From Henricia sp. BOLD:AAB3569 (Eukaryota; Echinodermata; Asteroidea; Spinulosida; Echinasteridae), in assembly GCA_037783545.1 (NCBI GenBank), contig JBBELK010000964.1:1-64000 (forward strand): a stretch of DNA of 64,000 nucleotides, written 5' to 3'. Both the position numbers and the translations under genes were made by a program. Shown piece by piece: positions 13,601-27,529 of this stretch (position 1 is its first letter; every line of letters starts with the position of its first letter). The notes beneath the pieces were generated by a model, which saw only the letters and a program-made list of their open reading frames with translations, did not search any database and was not told the DNA's origin.

Positions 13601-16600
13601 ATGGACTAACGTCCATCAATTTTTATCAAAATTTGCCAAAAATTGACGTTTTTGAAAATTTCTTAGAAATGACTTATAATGAAAATTTCCTGTCTGGAAC
13701 CTTATTTCTAAGAAAAATTGACAATTTGGCAAAAATTCAACAAATTTTCTCAAAATCTAAACTTGTTTCAAATTTCATATTTTATTTTCTGGATGACCAG
13801 TCAATGTTAAATTCAAGGAATATCATCTATGGGTCCTAAGCAACAAATCCTGCAATTTTAAGGAAAATCTAAATCATAAAATTTTTGGCCAAAAATGAAA
13901 AAAATCACAAGGGGTTAGTCCATCAATTTTATCAAAATTTGCCAAAAATTGACGTTTTTGAAAATGTCTTAGAAATGACTCATAATGAAAATTTAGCCTG
14001 TCTGGTACCTTATTTCTAAGAAAAATTGACAATTTGGCAAAAATTCAACAAATTTCTCAAAATCTAAACTTGTTTCAAATTTCATATTTTATTTTCTGGA
14101 TGACCAGTCAATGTTAAATTCAAGGAATATCATCTATGGGTCCTAAGCAACATTTCCTGCAATTTTAAGGAAAATCTAAATCATAACATTTTTGGCCAAA
14201 AATTAAAAAAATCACAAGGGGTTAGTCCATCAATTTTTATCAAAATTGGCCAAAAATGGACGTTTTTGAAAATGTCTTAGAAATGACTCATAATAAAAAT
14301 TTAGCCTGTCTGGAACCTTATTTCTAAGAAAAATTGACAATTTGGCAAAAATGCAACAAATTTTCTCAACATATAAACTTTTTCAAAATTTCATATTTTA
14401 TTTTCTGGATGACCAGTCAATGTTAAATTCAAGGAATATCATCTATGGGTCCTAAGCAACATTACCTGCAATTTTAAGGAAAATCTGAATCATAAAATTT
14501 TTGCCAAAAATTAAAAAAATCACAAGGGGTTAGTCCATCAATTTTTATCAAAATTGGCCAAAAATTCAAGGAATATCATCTATGGGTCCCAAGCAACATT
14601 TCCTGCAATTTTAAGGAAAATCTGAATCATTAATTTTTCTGCCAAAAATTAAAAAAATCACAAGGGGTTAGTCCATCAATTTGTATCAAAATTTGCCAAA
14701 AATTGACGTTTTTGAAAATTTCTTAGAAATGACTTTTAATGAAAATTTAGCCTGTCTGGAACCTTATTTCTAAGAAAAATTGACAATGTGGCAAAAATTC
14801 AACAAATTTTCTCAAAATCTAAACTTTTTCGAAATTTCATATTTTATTTTCTGGATGACCAGTCAATGTTAAATTCAAGGAATATCATCTATGGGTCCTA
14901 AGCAACATTTCCTGCAATTTTAAGGAAAATCTAAATCATAACATTTTTGGCCAAAAATTAAAAAAATCACAAGGATGGACTAACGTCCATCAATTTTTAT
15001 CAAAATTGGCCAAAAATTCAAGGAATATCATCTATGGGTCCCAGCAACATTTCCTGCAATTTTAAGGAAAATCTGAATCATAAATTTTTTGCCAAAAATT
15101 AAAAAAATCACAAGGGGTTAGTCCATCAATTTGTATCAAAATTTGCCAAAAATTGACGTTTTTGAAAATTCTTAGAAATGACTTTTAATGAAAATTTAGC
15201 CTGTCTGGAACCTTATTTCTAAGAAAAATTGACAATGTGGCAAAAATTCAACAAATTTTCTCAAAATCTAAACTTTTTCGAAATTTCATATTTTATTTTC
15301 TGGATGACCAGTCAATGTTAAATTCAAGGAATATCATCTATGGGTCCTAAGCAACATTTCCTGCAATTTTAAGGAAAATCTAAATCATAACATTTTTGGC
15401 CAAAAATTAAAAAAATCACAAGGATGGACTAACGTCCATCAATTTTTATCAAAATTGGCCAAAAATTGACGTTTTTGAAAATGTCTTAGAAATGACTTAT
15501 AATGAAAATTTAGCCTGTCTGGTACCTTATTTCTAAGAAAAATTGACAATTTGGAAAAAATTCAACAAATTTTCTCAAAATCTAAACTTTTTTCAAATTT
15601 CATATTTTATTTTCTGGATGACCAGTCAATGTTAAATACATGGGTCCTAAGCAACATTTCCTGCAATTTTAAGGAAAATCTAAATCATAACATTTTTGGC
15701 CAAAAATTAAAAAAATCACAAGGATGGACTAACGTCCATCAATTTTTATCAAAATTTGCCAAAAATTGACGTTTTTGAAAATTTCTTAGAAATGACTTAT
15801 AATGAAAATTTAGCCTGTCTGGAACCTTATTTCTAAGAAAAATTGACAATGTGGCAAAAATTCAACAAATTTTCTCAAAATCTAAACTTTTTCGAAATTT
15901 CATATTTTATTTTCTGGATGACCAGTCAATGTTAAATTCAAGGAATATCATCTATGGGTCCTAAGCAACATTTCCTGCAATTTTAAGGAAAATCTAAATC
16001 ATAACATTTTTGGCCAAAAATTAAAAAAATCACAAGGATGGACTAACGTCCATCAATTTTTATCAAAATTTGCCAAAAATTGACGTTTTTGAAAATGTCT
16101 TAGAAATGACTTATAATGAAAATTTAGCCTGTCTGGTACCTTATTTCTAAGAAAAATTGACAATTTGGAAAAAATTCAACAAATGTTCTCAAAATCTAAA
16201 CTTTTTTCAAATTTCATATTTTATTTTCTGGATGACCAGTCAATGTTAAATACAAGGAATATCATCTATGGGTCCTAAGCAACATTTCCTGCAATTTTAA
16301 GGAAAATCTAAATCATAACATTTTTGGCCAAAAATTAAAAAAATCACAAGGGGTTAGTCCATCAATTTTTATCAAAATTGGCCAAAAATGGACGTTTTTG
16401 AAAATGTCTTAGAAATGACTCATAATAAAAATTTAGCCTGTCTGGAACCTTATTTCTAAGAAAAATTGACAATTTGGCAAAAATGCAACAAATTTTTTCA
16501 ACATCTAAACTTTTTCAAAATTTCATATTTTATTTTCTGGATGACCAGTCAATGTTAAATTCAAGGAATATCATCTATGGGTCCTAAGCAACATTACCTG

Positions 16601-19600
16601 CAATTTTAAGGAAAATCTGAATCATAAAATTTTTGCCAAAAATTAAAAAAATCACAAGGGGTTAGTCCATCAATTTTTATCAAAATTTGCCAAAAATTGA
16701 CGTTTTTGAAAATGTGTTAGAAATGACTTATAATGAAAATTTAGCCTGTCTGGAACCTTATTTCCTAAGAAAAATGGACAATTTGGCAAAAATTCAACAA
16801 ATTTTCTCAAAATCTAAACTTTTTCAAAATTTCATATTTTATTTTCTGGATGACCAGTCAATGTTAAATTTAAGGAATATCATCTATGGGTCCTAAGCAA
16901 CATTTCCTGCAATTTTAAGGAAAATCTAAATCATAACATGTTTGGCCAAAAATTTTAAAAATCACAAGGGGTTAGTACATCAATTTTTATCAAAATTTGC
17001 CAAAAATTGACGTTTTTGAAAATGTCTTAGAAATGACTCATAATGAAAATTTAGCCTGTCTGGTACCTTATTTCTAAGAAAAATTGACAATTTGGCAAAA
17101 ATTCAACAAATTTTCTCAAAATCTAAACTTTTTCAAAATTTCATATTTTATTTTCTGGATGACCAGTCAATGTTAAATTCAAGGAATATCATCTATGGGT
17201 CCTAAGCAACATTTCCTGCAATTTTAAGGAAAATCTAAATCATAACATTTTTGGCCAAAAATTAAAAAAATCACAAGGGGTTAGTCCATCAATTTTTATC
17301 AAAATTGGCCAAAAATGGACGTTTTTGAAAATGTCTTAGAAATGACTCATAATAAAAATTTAGCCTGTCTGGAACCTTATTTCTAAGAAAAATTGACAAT
17401 TTGGCAAAAATGCAACAAATTTTCTCAACATATAAACTTTTTCAAAATTTCATATTTTATTTTCTGGATGACCAGTCAATGTTAAATTCAAGGAATATCA
17501 TCTATGGGTCCTAAGCAACATTACCTGCAATTTTAAGGAAAATCTGAATCATAAAATTTTTGCCAAAAATTAAAAAAATCACAAGGGGTTAGTCCATCAA
17601 TTTTTATCAAAATTGGCCAAAAATTCAAGGAATATCATCTATGGGTCCCAAGCAACATTTCCTGCAATTTTAAGGAAAATCTGAATCATTAATTTTTCTG
17701 CCAAAAATTAAAAAAATCACAAGGGGTTAGTCCATCAATTTGTATCAAAATTTGCCAAAAATTGACGTTTTTGAAAATTTCTTAGAAATGACTTTTAATG
17801 AAAATTTAGCCTGTCTGGAACCTTATTTCTAAGAAAAATTGACAATGTGGCAAAAATTCAACAAATTTTCTCAAAATCTAAACTTTTTCGAAATTTCATA
17901 TTTTATTTTCTGGATGACCAGTCAATGTTAAATTCAAGGAATATCATCTATGGGTCCTAAGCAACATTTCCTGCAATTTTAAGGAAAATCTAAATCATAA
18001 CATTTTTGGCCAAAAATTAAAAAAATCACAAGGATGGACTAACGTCCATCAATTTTTATCAAAATTGGCCAAAAATTCAAGGAATATCATCTATGGGTCC
18101 CAAGCAACATTTCCTGCAATTTTAAGGAAAATCTGAATCATAAATTTTTTGCCAAAAATTAAAAAAATCACAAGGGGTTAGTCCATCAATTTGTATCAAA
18201 ATTTGCCAAAAATTGACGTTTTTGAAAATTTCTTAGAAATGACTTATAATGAAAATTTAGCCTGTCTGGAACCTTATTTCTAAGAAAAATTGACAATGTG
18301 GCAAAAATTCAACAAATTTTCTCAAAATCTAAACTTTTTCGAAATTTCATATTTTATTTTCTGGATGACCAGTCAATGTTAAATTCAAGGAATATCATCT
18401 ATGGGTCCTAAGCAACATTTCCTGCAATTTTAAGGAAAATCTAAATCATAACATTTTTGGCCAAAAATTAAAAAAATCACAAGGATGGACTAACGTCCAT
18501 CAATTTTTATCAAAATTTGCCAAAAATTGACGTTTTTGAAAATGTCTTAGAAATGACTTATAATGAAAATTTAGCCTGTCTGGTACCTTATTTCTAAGAA
18601 AAATTGACAATTTGGAAAAAATTCAACAAATGTTCTCAAAATCTAAACTTTTTTCAAATTTCATATTTTATTTTCTGGATGACCAGTCAATGTTAAATAC
18701 AAGGAATATCATCTATGGGTCCTAAGCAACATTTCCTGCAATTTTAAGGAAAATCTAAATCATAACATTTTTGGCCAAAAATTAAAAAAATCACAAGGGG
18801 TTAGTCCATCAATTTTTATCAAAATTGGCCAAAAATGGACGTTTTTGAAAATGTCTTAGAAATGACTCATAATAAAAATTTAGCCTGTCTGGAACCTTAT
18901 TTCTAAGAAAAATTGACAATTTGGCAAAAATGCAACAAATTTTTTCAACATCTAAACTTTTTCAAAATTTCATATTTTATTTTCTGGATGACCAGTCAAT
19001 GTTAAATTCAAGGAATATCATCTATGGGTCCTAAGCAACATTACCTGCAATTTTAAGGAAAATCTGAATCATAAAATTTTTGCCAAAAATTAAAAAAATC
19101 ACAAGGGGTTAGTCCATCAATTTTTATCAAAATTTGCCAAAAATTGACGTTTTTGAAAATGTGTTAGAAATGACTTATAATGAAAATTTAGCCTGTCTGG
19201 AACCTTATTTCCTAAGAAAAATGGACAATTTGGCAAAAATTCAACAAATTTTCTCAAAATCTAAACTTTTTCAAAATTTCATATTTTATTTTCTGGATGA
19301 CCAGTCAATGTTAAATTTAAGGAATATCATCTATGGGTCCTAAGCAACATTTCCTGCAATTTTAAGGAAAATCTAAATCATAACATGTTTGGCCAAAAAT
19401 TTTAAAAATCACAAGGGGTTAGTACATCAATTTTTATCAAAATTTGCCAAAAATTGACGTTTTTGAAAATGTCTTAGAAATGACTCATAATGAAAATTTA
19501 GCCTGTCTGGTACCTTATTTCTAAGAAAAATTGACAATTTGGCAAAAATTCAACAAATTTTCTCAAAATCTAAACTTTTTCAAAATTTCATATTTTATTT

Positions 19601-22600
19601 TCTGGATGACCAGTCAATGTTAAATTCAAGGAATATCATCTATGGGTCCTAAGCAACATTTCCTGCAATTTTAAGGAAAATCTAAATCATAAAATTTTTG
19701 GCCAAAAATTAAAAAAATCACAAGGATGGACTAACGTCCATCAATTTTTATCAAAATTTGCCAAAAATTGACGTTTTTGAAAATTTCTTAGAAATGACTT
19801 ATAATGAAAATTTAGCCTGTCTGGAACCTTATTTCTAAGAAAAATTGACAATTTGGCAAAAATTCAACAAATTTTCTCAAAATCTAAACTTGTTTCAAAT
19901 TTCATATTTTATTTTCTGGATGACCAGTCAATGTTAAATTCAAGGAATATCATCTATGGGTCCTAAGCAACAAATCCTGCAATTTTAAGGAAAATCTAAA
20001 TCATAAAATTTTTGGCCAAAAATGAAAAAAATCACAAGGGGTTAGTCCATCAATTTTTATCAAAATTTGCCAAAAATTGACGTTTTTGAAAATGTCTTAG
20101 AAATGACTCATAATGAAAATTTAGCCTGTCTGGTACCTTATTTCTAAGAAAAATTGACAATTTGGCAAAAATTCAACAAATTTTCTCAAAATCTAAACTT
20201 GTTTCAAATTTCATATTTTATTTTCTGGATGACCAGTCAATGTTAAATTCAAGGAATATCATCTATGGGTCCTAAGCAACATTTCCTGCAATTTTAAGGA
20301 AAATCTAAATCATAACATTTTTGGCCAAAAATTAAAAAAATCACAAGGGGTTAGTCCATCAATTTTTATCAAAATTGGCCAAAAATGGACGTTTTTGAAA
20401 ATGTCTTAGAAATGACTCATAATAAAAATTTAGCCTGTCTGGAACCTTATTTCTAAGAAAAATTGACAATTTGGCAAAAATGCAACAAATTTTCTCAACA
20501 TATAAACTTTTTCAAAATTTCATATTTTATTTTCTGGATGACCAGTCAATGTTAAATTCAAGGAATATCATCTATGGGTCCTAAGCAACATTACCTGCAA
20601 TTTTAAGGAAAATCTGAATCATAAAATTTTTGCCAAAAATTAAAAAAATCACAAGGGGTTAGTCCATCAATTTTTATCAAAATTGGCCAAAAATTCAAGG
20701 AATATCATCTATGGGTCCCAAGCAACATTTCCTGCAATTTTAAGGAAAATCTGAATCATTAATTTTTCTGCCAAAAATTAAAAAAATCACAAGGGGTTAG
20801 TCCATCAATTTGTATCAAAATTTGCCAAAAATTGACGTTTTTGAAAATTTCTTAGAAATGACTTTTAATGAAAATTTAGCCTGTCTGGAACCTTATTTCT
20901 AAGAAAAATTGACAATGTGGCAAAAATTCAACAAATTTTCTCAAAATCTAAACTTTTTCGAAATTTCATATTTTATTTTCTGGATGACCAGTCAATGTTA
21001 AATTCAAGGAATATCATCTATGGGTCCTAAGCAACATTTCCTGCAATTTTAAGGAAAATCTAAATCATAACATTTTTGGCCAAAAATTAAAAAAATCACA
21101 AGGATGGACTAACGTCCATCAATTTTTATCAAAATTGGCCAAAAATTCAAGGAATATCATCTATGGGTCCCAAGCAACATTTCCTGCAATTTTAAGGAAA
21201 ATCTGAATCATAAATTTTTTGCCAAAAATTAAAAAAATCACAAGGGGTTAGTCCATCAATTTGTATCAAAATTTGCCAAAAATTGACGTTTTTGAAAATT
21301 TCTTAGAAATGACTTTTAATGAAAATTTAGCCTGTCTGGAACCTTATTTCTAAGAAAAATTGACAATGTGGCAAAAATTCAACAAATTTTCTCAAAATCT
21401 AAACTTTTTCGAAATTTCATATTTTATTTTCTGGATGACCAGTCAATGTTAAATTCAAGGAATATCATCTATGGGTCCTAAGCAACATTTCCTGCAATTT
21501 TAACGAAAATCTAAATCATAACATTTTTGGCCAAAAATTAAAAAAATCACAAGGATGGACTAACGTCCATCAATTTTTATCAAAATTGGCCAAAAATTGA
21601 CGTTTTTGAAAATGTCTTAGAAATGACTTATAATGAAAATTTAGCCTGTCTGGTACCTTATTTCTAAGAAAAATTGACAATTTGGAAAAAATTCAACAAA
21701 TTTTCTCAAAATCTAAACTTTTTTCAAATTTCATATTTTATTTTCTGGATGACCAGTCAATGTTAAATTCAAGGAATATCATCTATGGGTCCTAAGCAAC
21801 ATTTCCTGCAATTTTAAGGAAAATCTAAATCATAACATTTTTGGCCAAAAATTAAAAAAATCACAAGGATGGACTAACGTCCATCAATTTTTATCAAAAT
21901 TTGCCAAAAATTGACGTTTTTGAAAATGTCTTAGAAATGACTTATAATGAAAATTTAGCCTGTCTGGTACCTTATTTCTAAGAAAAATTGACAATTTGGA
22001 AAAAATTCAACAAATGTTCTCAAAATCTAAACTTTTTTCAAATTTCATATTTTATTTTCTGGATGACCAGTCAATGTTAAATACAAGGAATATCATCTAT
22101 GGGTCCTAAGCAACATTTCCTGCAATTTTAAGGAAAATCTAAATCATAACATTTTTGGCCAAAAATTAAAAAAATCACAAGGGGTTAGTCCATCAATTTT
22201 TATCAAAATTGGCCAAAAATGGACGTTTTTGAAAATGTCTTAGAAATGACTCATAATAAAAATTTAGCCTGTCTGGAACCTTATTTCTAAGAAAAATTGA
22301 CAATTTGGCAAAAATGCAACAAATTTTTTCAACATCTAAACTTTTTCAAAATTTCATATTTTATTTTCTGGATGACCAGTCAATGTTAAATTCAAGGAAT
22401 ATCATCTATGGGTCCTAAGCAACATTACCTGCAATTTTAAGGAAAATCTGAATCATAAAATTTTTGCCAAAAATTAAAAAAATCACAAGGGGTTAGTCCA
22501 TCAATTTTTATCAAAATTTGCCAAAAATTGACGTTTTTGAAAATGTGTTAGAAATGACTTATAATGAAAATTTAGCCTGTCTGGAACCTTATTTCCTAAG

Positions 22601-25600
22601 AAAAATGGACAATTTGGCAAAAATTCAACAAATTTTCTCAAAATCTAAACTTTTTCAAAATTTCATATTTTATTTTCTGGATGACCAGTCAATGTTAAAT
22701 TTAAGGAATATCATCTATGGGTCCTAAGCAACATTTCCTGCAATTTTAAGGAAAATCTAAATCATAACATGTTTGGCCAAAAATTTTAAAAATCACAAGG
22801 GGTTAGTACATCAATTTTTATCAAAATTTGCCAAAAATTGACGTTTTTGAAAATGTCTTAGAAATGACTCATAATGAAAATTTAGCCTGTTTGGTACCTT
22901 ATTTCTAAGAAAAATTGACAATTTGGCAAAAATTCAACAAATTTTCTCAAAATCTAAACTTTTTCAAAATTTCATATTTTATTTTCTGGATGACCAGTCA
23001 ATGTTAAATTCAAGGAATATCATCTATGGGTCCTAAGCAACATTTCCTGCAATTTTAAGGAAAATCTAAATCATAACATTTTTGGCCAAAAATTAAAAAA
23101 ATCACAAGGATGGACTAACGTCCATCAATTTTTATCAAAATTTGCCAAAAATTGACGTTTTTGAAAATGTCTTAGAAATGACTTATAATGAAAATTTAGC
23201 CTGTCTGGTACCTTATTTCTAAGAAAAATTGACAATTTGGAAAAAATTCAACAAATGTTCTCAAAATCTAAACTTTTTTCAAATTTCATATTTTATTTTC
23301 TGGATGACCAGTCAATGTTAAATACAAGGAATATCATCTATGGGTCCTAAGCAACATTTCCTGCAATTTTAAGGAAAATCTAAATCATAACATTTTTGGC
23401 CAAAAATTAAAAAAATCACAAGGGGTTAGTCCATCAATTTTTATCAAAATTGGCCAAAAATGGACGTTTTTGAAAATGTCTTAGAAATGACTCATAATAA
23501 AAATTTAGCCTGTCTGGAACCTTATTTCTAAGAAAAATTGACAATTTGGCAAAAATGCAACAAATTTTTTCAACATCTAAACTTTTTCAAAATTTCATAT
23601 TTTATTTTCTGGATGACCAGTCAATGTTAAATTCAAGGAATATCATCTATGGGTCCTAAGCAACATTACCTGCAATTTTAAGGAAAATCTGAATCATAAA
23701 ATTTTTGCCAAAAATTAAAAAAATCACAAGGGGTTAGTCCATCAATTTTTATCAAAATTTGCCAAAAATTGACGTTTTTGAAAATGTGTTAGAAATGACT
23801 TATAATGAAAATTTAGCCTGTCTGGAACCTTATTTCCTAAGAAAAATGGACAATTTGGCAAAAATTCAACAAATTTTCTCAAAATCTAAACTTTTTCAAA
23901 ATTTCATATTTTATTTTCTGGATGACCAGTCAATGTTAAATTTAAGGAATATCATCTATGGGTCCTAAGCAACATTTCCTGCAATTTTAAGGAAAATCTA
24001 AATCATAACATGTTTGGCCAAAAATTTTAAAAATCACAAGGGGTTAGTACATCAATTTTTATCAAAATTTGCCAAAAATTGACGTTTTTGAAAATGTCTT
24101 AGAAATGACTCATAATGAAAATTTAGCCTGTTTGGTACCTTATTTCTAAGAAAAATTGACAATTTGGCAAAAATTCAACAAATTTTCTCAAAATCTAAAC
24201 TTTTTCAAAATTTCATATTTTATTTTCTGGATGACCAGTCAATGTTAAATTCAAGGAATATCATCTATGGGTCCTAAGCAACATTTCCTGCAATTTTAAG
24301 GAAAATCTAAATCATAACATTTTTGGCCAAAAATTAAAAAAATCACAAGGATGGACTAACGTCCATCAATTTTTATCAAAATTTGCCAAAAATTGACGTT
24401 TTTGAAAATTTCTTAGAAATGACTTATAATGAAAATTTAGCCTGTCTGGAACCTTATTTCTAAGAAAAATTGACAATTTGGCAAAAATTCAACAAATTTT
24501 CTCAAAATCTAAACTTGTTTCAAATTTCATATTTTATTTTCTGGATGACCAGTCAATGTTAAATTCAAGGAATATCATCTATGGGTCCTAAGCAACATTT
24601 CCTGCAATTTTAAGGAAAATCTAAATCATAACATTTTTGGCCAAAAATTAAAAAAATCACAAGGGGTTAGTCCATCAATTTTTATCAAAATTGGCCAAAA
24701 ATGGACGTTTTTGAAAATGTCTTAGAAATGACTCATAATAAAAATTTAGCCTGTCTGGAACCTTATTTCTAAGAAAAATTGACAATTTGGCAAAAATGCA
24801 ACAAATTTTCTCAACATATAAACTTTTTCAAAATTTCATATTTTATTTTCTGGATGACCAGTCAATGTTAAATTCAAGGAATATCATCTTTGGGTCCTAA
24901 GCAACATTACCTGCAATTTTAAGGAAAATCTGAATCATAAAATTTTTGCCAAAAATTATAAAAATCACAAGGGGTTAGTCCATCAATTTTTATCAAAATT
25001 GGCCAAAAATTCAAGGAATATCATCTATGGGTCCCAAGCAACATTTCCTGCAATTTTAAGGAAAATCTGAATCATAAATTTTTCTGCCAAAAATTAAAAA
25101 AATCACAAGGGGTTAGTCCATCAATTTGTATCAAAATTTGCCAAAAATTGACGTTTTTGAAAATTTCTTAGAAATGACTTTTAATGAAAATTTAGCCTGT
25201 CTGGAACCTTATTTCTAAGAAAAATTGACAATGTGGCAAAAATTCAACAAATTTTCTCAAAATCTAAACTTTTTCGAAATTTCATATTTTATTTTCTGGA
25301 TGACCAGTCAATGTTAAATTCAAGGAATATCATCTATGGGTCCTAAGCAACATTTCCTGCAATTTTAAGGAAAATCTAAATCATAACATTTTTGGCCAAA
25401 AATTAAAAAAATCACAAGGATGGACTAACGTCCATCAATTTTTATCAAAATTGGCCAAAAATTCAAGGAATATCATCTATGGGTCCCAAGCAACATTTCC
25501 TGCAATTTTAAGGAAAATCTGAATCATAAATTTTTTGCCAAAAATTAAAAAAATCACAAGGGGTTAGTCCATCAATTTGTATCAAAATTTGCCAAAAATT

Positions 25601-26900
25601 GACGTTTTTGAAAATTTCTTAGAAATGACTTTTAATGAAAATTTAGCCTGTCTGGAACCTTATTTCTAAGAAAAATTGACAATTTGGAAAAAATTCAACA
25701 AATTTTCTCAAAATCTAAACTTTTTTCAAATTTCATATTTTATTTTCTGGATGACCAGTCAATGTTAAATACATGGGTCCTAAGCAACATTTCCTGCAAT
25801 TTTAAGGAAAATCTAAATCATAACATTTTTGGCCAAAAATTAAAAAAATCACAAGGATGGACTAACGTCCATCAATTTTTATCAAAATTTGCCAAAAATT
25901 GACGTTTTTGAAAATTTCTTAGAAATGACTTATAATGAAAATTTAGCCTGTCTGGAACCTTATTTCTAAGAAAAATTGACAATGTGGCAAAAATTCAACA
26001 AATTTTCTCAAAATCTAAACTTTTTCGAAATTTCATATTTTATTTTCTGGATGACCAGTCAATGTTAAATTCAAGGAATATCATCTATGGGTCCTAAGCA
26101 ACATTTCCTGCAATTTTAAGGAAAATCTAAATCATAACATTTTTGGCCAAAAATTAAAAAAATCACAAGGATGGACTAACGTCCATCAATTTTTATCAAA
26201 ATTTGCCAAAAATTGACGTTTTTGAAAATGTCTTAGAAATGACTTATAATGAAAATTTAGCCTGTCTGGTACCTTATTTCTAAGAAAAATTGACAATTTG
26301 GAAAAAATTCAACAAATGTTCTCAAAATCTAAACTTTTTTCAAATTTCATATTTTATTTTCTGGATGACCAGTCAATGTTAAATACAAGGAATATCATCT
26401 ATGGGTCCTAAGCAACATTTCCTGCAATTTTAAGGAAAATCTAAATCATAACATTTTTGGCCAAAAATTAAAAAAATCACAAGGGGTTAGTCCATCAATT
26501 TTTATCAAAATTTGCCAAAAATTGACGTTTTTGAAAATGTGTTAGAAATGACTTATAATAAAAATTTAGCCTGTCTGGAACCTTATTTCTAAGAAAAATG
26601 GACAATTTGGCAAAAATTCAACAAATTTTCTCAAAATCTAAACTTTTTCAAAATTTCATATTTTATTTTCTGGATGACCAGTCAATGTTAAATTTAAGGA
26701 ATATCATCTATGGGTCCTAAGCAACATTTCCTGCAATTTTAAGGAAAATCTAAATCATAACATTTTTGGCCAAAAATTAAAAAAATCACAAGGATGGACT
26801 AACGTCCATCAATTTTTATCAAAATTTGCCAAAAATTGACGTTTTTGAAAATTTCTTAGAACTGACTTATAATGACAATTTAGCCTGTCTGGAACCTTAT
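13600..26900. repeat. Higher-order repeat zone of the satellite
   Basis: Marker variants recur at long fixed distances. A short-monomer junction, GGCCAAAAATTCAAGG, occurs in pairs at 14,556/15,008, 17,615/18,067, 20,685/21,137 and 25,001/25,453. Spacing within each pair is about 452 bp. Pair-to-pair distances are 3,059, 3,070 and 4,316 bp. The last exceeds a 3.07-kb period by about 1,241 bp, which equals four monomers and matches a local four-monomer duplication (an identical variant monomer at 22,518 and 23,759). The block is therefore about nine full monomers plus two short ones, with gains and losses of whole monomers between blocks. Copies of the same variant in different blocks are nearly or exactly identical, which indicates recent amplification. 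Confidence 0.85.
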
Positions 26901-26975
26901 TTCTAAGAAGTCGTGGTCAAATTTAAGGAATATCATCTATGGGTTCTTAGAAACATTTCCTGCAATTTTGAAAAA

Positions 26976-27446
26976 AAAGCCTATTTCGGCAGTTTTTTAA
27001 GCTATCTGAGAGAAATGGAAATTTTTGGCAACAAATGTGAAATTTTTCCTTACCCGTAATTTTCGGAATATAAGCCGCGGCTTATACGTTGATTTTGCAC
27101 AAAAAAAAATTCCCGACGGCTTATAAACCGGGCGGCTTGTACGCCGACCTCTAAAGATAAAAATCGTTATATACCTCATGCGTAGATTCCTGTCATCTGA
27201 TTGGTTAAAAGTGGGGGCATTGAATCGGCTAGACCCGGCGCGTATATGCCCACCGGGCAATAGTCTTTGCCATGCCCCGGGCGCGATATTTGTGTCCGTA
27301 CCGCTGTTTGGCGAACATTGCTTCTGATTGTTTTAACCCCTATGCATATGTTGCATACTGATGTGTTTTGTCGATAACTACCTTAACATAACCCCACACC
27401 ATACCACACTCTTTCCTCAATTAATAGTGGAAAAATTAATACGACT
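26976..27446. other. Satellite flank, no gene seen
   Basis: Unique-looking sequence next to the array. It contains a perfect 16-bp palindrome, ATAAGCCGCGGCTTAT, near 27,070, followed by two looser copies of CGGCTTATA/CGGCTTGTAC near 27,117-27,143. This resembles the end of a dispersed repeat, but I cannot define its limits. The one reverse-strand ORF crossing it lacks any protein family signal. Confidence 0.4.
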
Positions 27447-27450
27447 TAAA

Positions 27451-27523
27451 GGAGATCCGAACCTGCAATCGATCTCTCGATTGATAGTACTACGTCTTAA
27501 CCACTAGACTACCAAACGACTCG
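27451..27523 (-). mobile_element. tRNA-like SINE head
   Basis: Reading the minus strand, an A-box-like TAGTCTAGTGGTTAAGA (27,495-27,511) is followed at normal tRNA spacing by a B-box-like GGTTCGGATCTCC (27,451-27,463). The stems do not close well enough for a working tRNA gene, so a tRNA-derived SINE fragment is preferred. No poly-A or simple tail was identified. Confidence 0.55.
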
Positions 27524-27529
27524 ACAAAC

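Larger units (their letters stand above)
1..26975. repeat. Satellite array, ~310-bp AT-rich monomer
   Basis: Head-to-tail copies of one monomer of about 310 bp fill this whole stretch. Landmark words recur once per monomer: CTGGATGACCAGTCAATG, ATCATCTATGGGTCC, TTAGCCTGTCTGG. Early copies of the first begin near 13, 323, 630 and 942. Window length over monomer length gives roughly 85-90 copies; I did not count each one. The array starts mid-monomer, so it extends left of the window. The last copies decay after about 26,905 and recognisable monomer sequence ends near 26,975. No unit carries a long ORF; the 60-72 codon ORFs are chance frames of the repeat. This is typical of pericentromeric or other heterochromatic satellite; the chromosomal location is inference. 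Confidence 0.97.

Noticed and set aside
16687-23968. Four identical 69-codon ORFs in the satellite (16,687; 19,134; 22,518; 23,759) and related 68-72 codon ORFs
   Set aside because: They are the same monomer variant copied by higher-order amplification. A one-base insertion keeps the frame open. No start context, domain or conservation beyond the DNA repeat.
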